A DNA stretch of 64,000 nucleotides from Neglectibacter timonensis (GTDB lineage: Bacteria > Bacillota > Clostridia > Oscillospirales > Acutalibacteraceae). Shown piece after piece: positions 35,563 to 43,299 of this stretch. Below the pieces are notes generated by a model. That model was not told the DNA's origin. It saw nothing but the letters and a program-made list of their open reading frames with translations, and ran no database searches. Both the position numbers and the translations under genes were made by a program. The stretch covers positions 315,001 to 379,000 of the forward strand of contig NZ_LT160639.1 of the NCBI RefSeq assembly GCF_900048895.1, read 5' to 3'. Position 1 is the first letter of the stretch, and each line of letters begins with the position of its first letter.

Positions 35563-36429
35563 TTAAATTATTTTCCCGTAATACCCAACTTCAAAAACGG
35601 AACGAAATCCACAGGAATGGTACAAGTGCAGGGCCGGAGGATTATCGGAATCCACATCGAGCACCACAGGGAGTCCCAACCTCACTCCTTCACGCAACGC
35701 ACAGTTTACAATCTCTCTGCCGTATCCACGGCAGCGGAACTGCTCCGCAACGGCAACACCGTATAAAAAGATTTGTCGTTCCTCCACATCCAAATCGAAG
35801 ACGCCCACTGTCTTTCCTTCCCGGCAAAGCAGATACCCTCTGCGAGTGGGAGAATCTATCACCGCATCTACGATGCTGCCCCCTTCCTCCGAGAAGGCCT
35901 TCCTGCTTACAGTCAGATATTCCGCTTTCGTCTCCTGGGTCAGCGGAAGCACGTGAACTCCTTCGCGCAGAGGCGGAACTGGTCCCGGCCCATGCTCCAT
36001 CCTGTATTCGGTCCGCAGCCACTGCGTTTCGGGAATACGTATCAGAACAGCAGTCCCGCTCCGGCTCTGGGGCTCTACCGCAAACACAGCCCTGCCGATC
36101 CCTGTCCGCCGCAGATCTTCCACAGCCTCTTGGCACAGGGCGGTAAAATACCCTCGCCGGCGGAATCCGGGATGAGTAAAAGCAACAATTTCTCCATCCT
36201 CTTTGGTGGGAAAGAAGACGCTCAGGAAGGAGACCAGCTTTTCTTCTCCGGATTTTTCTTCCGCTTTCACATAGCCCAGATAAAAACAAGGCGCAGTCCG
36301 GTCTACATTCAGTTCATTTGACAGGAAGACGGCATTCTGCAAACCGTCCTCCCGAAAGCAATCGTCCTGCAGCGCTGTAATTTCAGCTTTTTCTGCTTCT
36401 GTTAGACAATTCTTTTTAATACTCAGCAA
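35563..36429 (-). CDS. GNAT acetyltransferase with two GNAT-like domains
   Basis: About 288 residues. The N-terminal half carries an acetyl-CoA loop, FRRRGYFTALCQEA, and the C-terminal half a second one, EQFRCRGYGREIVNCAL, followed by VVLDVDSDNPPALHLYHSCG, so two GNAT domains are fused. Substrate unknown. TTG at 36429 lies six bases after AAAGGA; an in-frame GTG at 36456 overlapping the upstream TGA is the alternative by coupling. Last gene of the AraC-linked sugar operon. Confidence 0.8.
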   Translation of the reverse strand: MLSIKKNCLTEAEKAEITALQDDCFREDGLQNAVFLSNELNVDRTAPCFYLGYVKAEEKSGEEKLVSFLSVFFPTKEDGEIVAFTHPGFRRRGYFTALCQEAVEDLRRTGIGRAVFAVEPQSRSGTAVLIRIPETQWLRTEYRMEHGPGPVPPLREGVHVLPLTQETKAEYLTVSRKAFSEEGGSIVDAVIDSPTRRGYLLCREGKTVGVFDLDVEERQIFLYGVAVAEQFRCRGYGREIVNCALREGVRLGLPVVLDVDSDNPPALHLYHSCGFRSVFEVGYYGKII

Positions 36430-36452
36430 ACAAATTCCTTTCCCGTGCCCTG

Positions 36453-37460
36453 TCACAGTGTGACAGGATGGGCTTCCCGAGCCGATTCATAAATGCCCAG
36501 CATCAGGTCCACCGTATTCCGCACGCTTTCAATATCATTCTGATAGGGACGTTTTTCCTCCCATGCCCGGTAGAAATCCCGGATGCAGGTCTCATGGCTG
36601 CTGCCCCAATAGGCCTTTCCCTGGGCAGCGGGCGCCGAGAAGGAAATTTGTTCCTTTCTTCCATCCTTCCAGACGCAGCACACCTCTGTCTCTTCCATGC
36701 GGAACACGGCATTTTCACAGGTCAGCTCCAACAGCACCGGCGAGTCTGAGCAGTGGGCCGTGGTGGCGAAAAGCACGGCGCAGGCGCCGCCAAAGTCCAC
36801 CCAGGCTTCCAGAGTATCCTCCACCTCGATGACGCCCTTAAGGTGATGGTTTGCCAGCGTGGCCTCCGCCGCCCGGGGCCTGCCCAGAAAACGAACCAGA
36901 AGGTCCAGCGTGTGAATTGACTGATTGATCAGAACGCCCCCGCCCTCTGTCTGAAGGGAACCCCTCCAGCCGCTTTCCGTGTAGTAAGGCGCATCCCGGC
37001 GCCAGGTGACAAAGGCTCTGGCGCCCAGAACTTTTCCGGGCTTTCCCGACGCAAGGAGTTCTTCCAAATATCGCACGCTGCGGTTATATCTGTTCTGGAA
37101 ACAGATTCCCACTCTGGCTTTCCCCTCTCCCAGCGCAGAAAACTCCGCCCACTGCTCCCGGGAAATGACAGGGGGCTTCTCGGTAAACACCTGGATGCCC
37201 CGCCTGACCGCCTCCTTTGCCATGGGAGTGTGAAGAGAATGAGGCGTACAGATATGCAGCACATCGATTGCTTCCCCATCCAGCATTTCTTCCAAAGAGG
37301 AATAGGCCCTTCCCCCATACTGTTGTGCCATGGTTTCCGCACGTTCCGGCCGGATGTCGGCACAGGCCGCAAGCTCCGCGTAATCCCCATCCCGCAGGGC
37401 CTTGGCGTGTACCTGGGCAATTCCGCCGCAGCCTACAATAGCGCTTTTTCTCTTGTTCAT
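36453..37460 (-). CDS. Gfo/Idh/MocA-family oxidoreductase
   Basis: NAD(P)-dependent sugar or cyclitol dehydrogenase, 335 residues. The Rossmann loop is AIVGCGGIAQVHAKAL; the family lysine sits in VFTEKPPVISREQW. A C-terminal alpha/beta substrate domain has GGGVLINQSIHTLDLLVRFLG with the conserved His. Four bases overlap with the isomerase gene upstream (ATGA), indicating coupling. It likely oxidises or reduces a keto-sugar generated or used by its TIM-barrel partner. Confidence 0.92.
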   Translation of the reverse strand: MNKRKSAIVGCGGIAQVHAKALRDGDYAELAACADIRPERAETMAQQYGGRAYSSLEEMLDGEAIDVLHICTPHSLHTPMAKEAVRRGIQVFTEKPPVISREQWAEFSALGEGKARVGICFQNRYNRSVRYLEELLASGKPGKVLGARAFVTWRRDAPYYTESGWRGSLQTEGGGVLINQSIHTLDLLVRFLGRPRAAEATLANHHLKGVIEVEDTLEAWVDFGGACAVLFATTAHCSDSPVLLELTCENAVFRMEETEVCCVWKDGRKEQISFSAPAAQGKAYWGSSHETCIRDFYRAWEEKRPYQNDIESVRNTVDLMLGIYESAREAHPVTL

Positions 37461-38329
37461 TCCAAGGCCTCCTCAGCTCCCGGTATTGTCCGGAGAATTT
37501 CCCTCAGGGCATCCAGAGCCGTTTTCCAGGCAGTTTTTCCGTCCATGGCGGCATTGCGGGCCGCCGCGTTCTGCTCCAGCGCCTTCAACCCGCTGAAATC
37601 CACCAGGTGGGGTTCCAGGGAAAGGAACCCTCTCCAGCCGCTGCCGATAAGGTCAGAGAGGATTTCTCTCACCTTTCCATCACCTTTGCCTGCAGGGACC
37701 ACCTTACCCAAAGCTTTCGAGACATCCTTGATATGGATATAAGCAAGATAAGGTTTGAGTAGCTCATAGGCTTCCAGCGTTTCCTGGCCCACCTCAACAA
37801 AATTGGCGAAGTCAAACACCGCCTGGAAATGCCGCCCATAAAACTGTTCCATTAAATCCCTACACCGGGACGCATTGTCGCCGTAAATCCCCTTTTCGTT
37901 TTCGTGGAGCATTACCGCTCCACGAGCCTCCGCAAGCTTCACCATCTGTTCCATCCGGCGGAACACCTCATCCCTGTATTGTTCCGGTGGTTCCCCTTTG
38001 GGAAGGTAGAAGCTGAACATTCTGAGATACGGTGCCTCCAGCTCTTCCATGATGGACAGGGTGCGTTCCAGTTTTGCAAGATGCGGGGCAAATTCTTCTT
38101 GAATGCCGATCTTTCCGATAGGAGACCCTACAGAGGAAACCTGGATGTCCCTCTGCCGGAGCTTCCGTTTCACCTCTTTTACCTTTTCCGTGGAAAAGTT
38201 CGACACATTTACACCGTCCGCAGCCCGCAGCTCTATATAGGAAAGCCCAAACTCCGCCACCGCATCCAGCTGCGCGTCAAAACTCTCTGCAATTTCGTCC
38301 GAAAATCCGGACAGGATCAATTTTTCCAT
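37457..38329 (-). CDS. Sugar phosphate isomerase/epimerase (AP-endonuclease-2-like TIM barrel)
   Basis: PF01261-type TIM barrel of 290 residues. The metal-binding acids and histidines appear in MLHENEKGIYGD, AVFDFANFVEVGQE, YIHIKDVSKA and SLEPHLVDF. Such enzymes isomerise or epimerise sugars (IolE, IolI, hydroxypyruvate isomerase relatives). The start follows GAGAGGG. A 114-bp gap with a CAGGGGC/GCCCCTG stem separates it from the upstream oxidoreductase. Confidence 0.88.
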   Translation of the reverse strand: MEKLILSGFSDEIAESFDAQLDAVAEFGLSYIELRAADGVNVSNFSTEKVKEVKRKLRQRDIQVSSVGSPIGKIGIQEEFAPHLAKLERTLSIMEELEAPYLRMFSFYLPKGEPPEQYRDEVFRRMEQMVKLAEARGAVMLHENEKGIYGDNASRCRDLMEQFYGRHFQAVFDFANFVEVGQETLEAYELLKPYLAYIHIKDVSKALGKVVPAGKGDGKVREILSDLIGSGWRGFLSLEPHLVDFSGLKALEQNAAARNAAMDGKTAWKTALDALREILRTIPGAEEALE

Positions 38330-38443
38330 ACGATTGTTTCCCTCTCAAAAGTGAGTGCCGGAAAAGTCCGGAACACAGGGGCTTACAAAAAGATACAGGC
38401 CCCTGCGCGCCAGGCTTTCAGGCGCAATAAATACAACAGCTGC

Positions 38444-39598
38444 TCAGTAGGTGCCTTCCGTAGAAAAAGTGATGGAAGGCCCGGTTTTCTGACGGGAATT
38501 CGCCCGCCTGCGGTTGAGCTCTTCCAGATACAGCTCCTCATCAAACGGGATTTCCACAGGCTGCTTGAGCCAGGAAGAAAGGTGCATGGCGTTGGACAAC
38601 GTGAGCCCGCGGATTCCCTCCCGGCCATCCGCCACCAGCGGCGCGCCGTGCAGAATGTTTCCGGCAAAGGCGTTCAGCACACCCACGTGCTGGGGATTCT
38701 CCCCATCCGTCTCCACCTCAATTTTTTCGCAAGAAGGCTTTTCAAAACCGTTTTTCGCAGTCCTGCAAAATTCCCTTTCCTCCATCCCCAGCTTCCAAAA
38801 GGTGAGCTTATCCTCTTCGCATACCAGCTTGCCCAAGGTTCCGGTGATTTCAAAGCGGTTGGTGCCGGGAGCGTCGCCCGTAGTGGTCACAAAAACGCCG
38901 GTGGCTCCATTTTCAAATTCCAGATAGGCGGTGACATCATCCTCCACCTCAATATCATGCCATTTCCCCTCATGGCAGAAGGCCTGCACAGTCTTAGGAA
39001 GCCCGCAGATCCATTGGAGCAGGTCCAGCTGATGGGGACATTGGTTCAGCAGCACGCCGCCTCCCTCGCCGTTCCAGGTAGCCCTCCAATCGCCTGAATC
39101 ATAGTAGATCTGCGTGCGGTACCAATCGGTGATGATCCAGTTCACACGTTTCAGCTCCCCAAGCTCGCCGTTTTCCACCATTTCATGCATCTTCCGGTAC
39201 AGGCAGTTAGTGCGCTGGTTGAACATCATGGCAAAGACCTTCCCGCTCCGGTCAGCCGCTGCGTTCATCTCCCGAACCTGTTTCGTATAGACGCCGGCCG
39301 GCTTTTCACAGAGCACATGCAGTCCCTTTGCAAAGGCTTCCTCCGCCAGCACCGGGTGCTGATAATGGGGCACGGCGATCAGTACGGCGTCGCAGGAGGC
39401 GGAATCGATCAGCGCCGAGCCTTCCTCATAAACCGCTACGCTCTCCGGCAGAACGGAGCTCAGCCATTCCCGGCGGTCTGCCCGCCGGTCCGCCACAGCG
39501 GCCAATTCTACCTCCGGCGTCTTTCCGGCTAAAATGTTCTGTACGTGGCCGCTGCCCATATTACCGGCCCCTATGATGCCAAGCCTTACCTTCTCCAT
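38444..39598 (-). CDS. Gfo/Idh/MocA-family oxidoreductase (second)
   Basis: 384 codons giving a dehydrogenase with Rossmann loop LGIIGAGNMGSGHVQNIL, the lysine motif HVLCEKPAGVYTKQV, and substrate-domain GEGGGVLLNQCPHQLDLLQW. ATG at 39598 follows GAGAGGAA; the longer frame enters the upstream gene and is not used. Only distantly similar to the other oxidoreductase in the operon, so the pair probably act on different oxidation states or substrates. Confidence 0.92.
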   Translation of the reverse strand: MEKVRLGIIGAGNMGSGHVQNILAGKTPEVELAAVADRRADRREWLSSVLPESVAVYEEGSALIDSASCDAVLIAVPHYQHPVLAEEAFAKGLHVLCEKPAGVYTKQVREMNAAADRSGKVFAMMFNQRTNCLYRKMHEMVENGELGELKRVNWIITDWYRTQIYYDSGDWRATWNGEGGGVLLNQCPHQLDLLQWICGLPKTVQAFCHEGKWHDIEVEDDVTAYLEFENGATGVFVTTTGDAPGTNRFEITGTLGKLVCEEDKLTFWKLGMEEREFCRTAKNGFEKPSCEKIEVETDGENPQHVGVLNAFAGNILHGAPLVADGREGIRGLTLSNAMHLSSWLKQPVEIPFDEELYLEELNRRRANSRQKTGPSITFSTEGTY

Positions 39599-39617
39599 TG
39601 AAAATTCCTCTCTTTCT

Positions 39618-40382
39618 TTACCGGTAGCCCAGTGCATGCAGGTTGTCATAGCTTCGCTTCAGGCAGTCGAAGGGGCTGCCCTGGCAGACGTCCTGTTCCA
39701 CCAGCAGATATTTGGTTTTTCCAAGCCTTTCCAGTGTCTCCAATATCTTCGGAAAATTGAGATTTCCCTCCATCACCGGCGCCATGATGGGATCCATCCC
39801 TTTTACGGACATATCCTTTAAGTGTACGCAGGGGATCCGGTCCGAAAGCTTTTCCAGCCAATCACATACATCCGCCCCGCCCATCTGAATCCAGAAGGTA
39901 TCCAGGGTAAAGCCCAGCTCTTCAGGAGCAAAGCTTTCCAGCAGTGTGTCCAGAACCAGCTTTCCGCCGAACTTCTCAAATTCAAGATTGTGGTTGTGGT
40001 ACATCAACAGCTTGCCGGCCGCCGCAATCTTCCGGGCAGGCTCCCTGTAATCTTCGGCAAAATGGCAGAGCCATTCCGGCGTCCGATATTTCGGAGGCAT
40101 CATTCCGATACCGATATAATCACAGCCCATCACGTCATGTTCCCTGATGACGGCCTCCGTATCGTTGAGAATACGGTTGGGGTCCGTATGAGTCAATACA
40201 ATTTTCAGCCCGTGCCTGTCGCAGACTTCCCGTACCTTTTCAGCGGGAATCGGTCCAATTGCGGATATCTGCACCGTGGTATAACCCATTTCAGCCACCT
40301 TGCCCAGACTGAAATCCAAATCCTTTTCCGTCTGCGTATACTCCCGCAGGGTGAACAGCTGCGCGCCCAGAATCATTTCCAT
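39618..40382 (-). CDS. Sugar phosphate isomerase/epimerase (TIM barrel, second)
   Basis: First gene of the operon: a 254-residue PF01261 barrel starting MEMILGAQLFTLREYTQTEK. Metal ligands are suggested by MYHNHNLEFEKFG, GFTLDTFWIQMGG, VHLKDMS and LLVEQDVCQG. Very similar in layout to IolE/IolI-like proteins. Preceded by a -10 and two direct repeats that look like AraC half-sites. Confidence 0.9.
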   Translation of the reverse strand: MEMILGAQLFTLREYTQTEKDLDFSLGKVAEMGYTTVQISAIGPIPAEKVREVCDRHGLKIVLTHTDPNRILNDTEAVIREHDVMGCDYIGIGMMPPKYRTPEWLCHFAEDYREPARKIAAAGKLLMYHNHNLEFEKFGGKLVLDTLLESFAPEELGFTLDTFWIQMGGADVCDWLEKLSDRIPCVHLKDMSVKGMDPIMAPVMEGNLNFPKILETLERLGKTKYLLVEQDVCQGSPFDCLKRSYDNLHALGYR

Positions 40383-40427
40383 CTTGATTCATCCTCCCGT
40401 CACATTTTCTGGTTTTCCAGTATCTCA

Positions 40428-40483
40428 AGTATACCATTCTTTCCTGGAGTTTCCATTGCAAAAGGAACAAAAAACATTGCAAA
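40428..40483 (-). promoter_or_regulatory. AraC-type promoter: direct repeats upstream of the isomerase operon
   Basis: Leftward extended -10 TGGTATACT (core 40428-40433) lacks a good -35. Two identical TTTGCAATG repeats (40475-40483 and 40454-40462 on the leftward strand) are 21 bp apart, two helical turns, with the nearer one abutting the -35 position. This is the layout of AraC-family activation. Confidence 0.65.
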
Positions 40484-40594
40484 TATCACTGTCTTCTTTT
40501 ATACTGCAAAGAGAAGAATCTGAAAGGCCTCTTCAAACTTCCGGCAAAAGAACCTCTGGGGCTCGACAGGTAGAAGAGAATGCGAGGAATTGTC

Positions 40595-41464
40595 ATGGAC
40601 AAAGAGGAAGAGGTGCGAACCTCCCTGCAGCTTTACAGCCATCGAATTACCCGAAAGAGCAGTCTGCGGTACGACCTGCACTGCCACAGTTTTTTTGAGA
40701 TTTATTATGTTGTCTGCGGCGAACTGCAATATCTGGTGGAAGGAAACCATTACATTCCCCGGCAGAACAGCGTGCTGCTGATCCCCGCCGGAGCCTTCCA
40801 CGGAGTCCGCATCGACAGCGACGCCCCTTATGAGCGCTACGCGCTTCATTTTCTTCCGGAGCTGCTTTCCCCCGAATACCGGGAGACCCTGCTGATTCCT
40901 TTTCGTCCCGGCGGCTTGTTTTTGGAAGACCCCGGCACAGGGTTTCGGGACCGGTGTGCCTCCCTGCTGGCAAGCGGAACGCTTCCGGAGCCGCTGAAGA
41001 GCGCCGCCGTCAAAAGCCGTTTGGAGGCGCTGCTCACCGAATTATGCGCTGTGGAATACGCTTCCAGAACAGACAGAGGGGCGGAGGTCTCCCACCCGGT
41101 TCAGGGAATTCTAAATTATGTAAACCAGCATTTGACGGAAGACCTCTCTCTTAAACACCTCTGCGAACAGTTTTTTCTCAGCAAGAACCAACTCAACCTA
41201 TTATTTCACCGTGCTACCGGAACGACGGTCTGGAACTATCTGCTGCATAAACGCGCCGCCCTGGCGCAGCAGCTGCTGCGCCAGGGCATTTCCGCCTCTG
41301 AGGCCGCTTCCCGGGCGGGTTTCCGGGACTATTCCGCCTTTTACCGGTGCTATCGAAACATTTACGGCAGTTCCCCTGCGGAAGCCAAACGCAGCGGCTT
41401 TTTTACGCCTTCGGCGGATGCTCCCTCTTCTCGCCATACATCTTCTGATCGGCCAGGTAGATGA
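40595..41464 (+). CDS. AraC-family transcriptional regulator with cupin sensor domain
   Basis: 289 residues: an N-terminal cupin-like sensor (HCHSFFEIYYVVCGELQYLV ... AGAFHGVRI) and a C-terminal double HTH (LSLKHLCEQFFLSKNQLNLLF and GISASEAASRAGFRDYSAFY) ending SSPAEAKRSGF. ATG at 40595 follows GAGGAA; the ATG at 40580 has a weak site. Divergent from the isomerase/oxidoreductase operon, which it probably activates. The last ~20 residues overlap the convergent GGDEF gene by 62 bp. Confidence 0.9.
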   Translation: MDKEEEVRTSLQLYSHRITRKSSLRYDLHCHSFFEIYYVVCGELQYLVEGNHYIPRQNSVLLIPAGAFHGVRIDSDAPYERYALHFLPELLSPEYRETLLIPFRPGGLFLEDPGTGFRDRCASLLASGTLPEPLKSAAVKSRLEALLTELCAVEYASRTDRGAEVSHPVQGILNYVNQHLTEDLSLKHLCEQFFLSKNQLNLLFHRATGTTVWNYLLHKRAALAQQLLRQGISASEAASRAGFRDYSAFYRCYRNIYGSSPAEAKRSGFFTPSADAPSSRHTSSDRPGR

Positions 41465-42515
41465 GGCGGTCCAGAGAGCAGGAATCCTCAGGATAGCAGG
41501 AAACACCCACACTGCAGCCCCAAAAGGGAATCTTCTCTTCTTGGATTACGCGGGGCAGCAGACGGATGTTTTTTACAAATTCCGGAGTTTCCCTACCCGT
41601 ATACAGGCATACAAATTCATCCCCCGACATCCGGTAAAGCCTGCCCTGAGAATCCAGCAGTTCCTGCACATGTTTTGAAAACCAGCAGAGATACCGATCC
41701 CCTGCCAGATGCCCATAGCTGTCATTGATGGATTTAAAACGGTTCAGATCCATAAAAACCAGGGAAAAGGGAGTTTTCTTCTCCATAAGGGTATTGGCGT
41801 CCAAAAACAGTCCGGCCCTGTTTCGAAGCCCGGTCAAATGATCGGTGTAGGCGATTTCCTGCAGCTGCGTTTCATTGCGGCAGCTCTTCACCAGACGGTA
41901 GATGAGCAGATAGCTCATAGCGGCAATCCCAGTCAGTACGCAGAGGGTCACAAGCCGCAAAATAAGCGCTTTCGGATAGAGGAAGGTCAGGTTCAGCAAA
42001 ATCGCCGCGGCGTACCACCCAACGCTTACCGCCAGCAAAATTTTATCCAGTCCTCCGTTCATATGGTGCAGCAGAAAGAGCAGGCCGCCTTTCACCCACC
42101 GGAAAAAGAACCAGACTGTGCCCGCATACAGTCCCGTCTGAACCAACAGCACGCGCAGGGCGAAGCCTGCCTCGCTGAAAAGGCTGGAAAAATGGACAGA
42201 AAACACAAAGATAAGCATGGTATAAATCCAGGAGGAACACATGATGCTCAGAATACGCGGCAGGCTTTCCCGGTACAGCAGCCGGATAGGTATCAGGTAC
42301 AGAAAACCCAGCACAGAGAACAAGCCGTTCCCGTTCCCGAATTGGCTGCCCCGGGAGAGCAGCACATAGGATCCTCCCACTAACCCGGCCGTAAAGAGCA
42401 GAAACACCGCCGCAATACGCCTGCCGGAGTATTTTCTTGTACCACAGGTGTGCATCACGGAGAGGTTTACACCTACCATTTCCAAAACCACCAGTAAATT
42501 GACAGCAATCTCCAT
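41403..42515 (-). CDS. Membrane-bound diguanylate cyclase (GGDEF domain)
   Basis: 370 residues: about seven or eight N-terminal membrane helices (to about residue 200), then a GGDEF domain with YTDHLTGLRNRAGL and active-site loop RMSGDEF, where the first Gly of GGDEF is Ser, a tolerated substitution. No RxxD inhibitory site is seen five residues before the loop. Makes cyclic di-GMP in response to an unknown membrane signal. ATG at 42515 is nine bases from GGAGG; earlier ATGs lack spacing. Its promoter carries the TACGCAnnTGCGTA palindrome. Confidence 0.88.
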   Translation of the reverse strand: MEIAVNLLVVLEMVGVNLSVMHTCGTRKYSGRRIAAVFLLFTAGLVGGSYVLLSRGSQFGNGNGLFSVLGFLYLIPIRLLYRESLPRILSIMCSSWIYTMLIFVFSVHFSSLFSEAGFALRVLLVQTGLYAGTVWFFFRWVKGGLLFLLHHMNGGLDKILLAVSVGWYAAAILLNLTFLYPKALILRLVTLCVLTGIAAMSYLLIYRLVKSCRNETQLQEIAYTDHLTGLRNRAGLFLDANTLMEKKTPFSLVFMDLNRFKSINDSYGHLAGDRYLCWFSKHVQELLDSQGRLYRMSGDEFVCLYTGRETPEFVKNIRLLPRVIQEEKIPFWGCSVGVSCYPEDSCSLDRLIYLADQKMYGEKREHPPKA

Positions 42516-42611
42516 CTTCAGCATCCTCCAATAGCCGCCGGAATTCCGACAAAAGTGCAAAGTATGCCAGCTGTATTTTATCTTATATTTTCAAAAATAA
42601 ATTTCAACGAT

Positions 42612-42640
42612 ATTATAGCACAAAAATACGCAGTTGCGTA
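42612..42640 (-). promoter_or_regulatory. GGDEF promoter with TACGCAnnTGCGTA palindrome
   Basis: Leftward extended -10 TGCTATAAT (core 42612-42617). TACGCAGTTGCGTA (42627-42640) is a near-perfect palindrome covering the -35 position, identical in its arms to the site at 19188-19201. Confidence 0.7.
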
Positions 42641-42747
42641 AAAAATAAGATGCAGGGATTTTTTGTTAGATTCTGAACCATTCATTCGTTTTAATAGAAA
42701 ACAGCAGGCATAAAAAAAGAGTTCTTCTCGGAAAGGATGATTTCTAA

Positions 42748-43299
42748 GTGAATGACAAGAAACTTCTCATTCTCCTTCGTTCCGACCCCGAAGAAGGCCT
42801 GCGGAAAGCCATCGCAGAACATGGCGCAGCTGTAAACGGTGTAGTCCGCCGTGTGCTCCGGAACGCTTCCCAGGAGGCGGAGGAATGCTGTGCAGACGTA
42901 TTTGTAGCCCTGTGGCGCCATGCTGAGAAGCTTCTGTCTGACGCTGTGCCTGTCCGGGCATGGCTGCTGGTCACCGCACGCAATGCCGCTATTGATCGTT
43001 GGAGAAAACTGACCCGCAGGGAAGAGTTTCCACTTTATGAAGAGCTGACAGGAGACAGCGGCCTGCCAGAAAACATAAGCGATTTGGAAGCTATGCTCCA
43101 GGAGTTGGTGGAAAGCCTGCCGTCCCCGGACCGTGAAATTTTCCTTCGGAAATACTATTTGCTGGAAACATCCAAAGAAATAGCTGAGGCCCTCTCTCTT
43201 ACAGAGGGAAATGTCAATGTCCGTCTTTCCCGTGGCCGGGAAAGACTCAAACGGCAGCTGCTCCAGAAAGGAGGCGACCGGTATGCTCTCTGCAAATAA
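42748..43299 (+). CDS. ECF-type RNA polymerase sigma factor
   Basis: 183 residues. Region 2 is visible as QEAEECCADVFVALWRHAEK and VRAWLLVTARNAAIDRWRK; region 4 as SLPSPDREIFLRKYYLLETS with KEIAEALSLTEGNVNVRLSR. GTG at 42748 is preceded by AAAGGATG. The following gene overlaps by 17 bp and encodes a membrane protein with a short cytoplasmic N-terminus, the usual sigma/anti-sigma arrangement. Confidence 0.92.
   Translation: MNDKKLLILLRSDPEEGLRKAIAEHGAAVNGVVRRVLRNASQEAEECCADVFVALWRHAEKLLSDAVPVRAWLLVTARNAAIDRWRKLTRREEFPLYEELTGDSGLPENISDLEAMLQELVESLPSPDREIFLRKYYLLETSKEIAEALSLTEGNVNVRLSRGRERLKRQLLQKGGDRYALCK

Noticed and set aside
41411-41464. Frameshift or readthrough fusing the AraC gene to another domain
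   Set aside because: The extra tail is short, low-complexity and fully explained by overlap with the convergent GGDEF gene.
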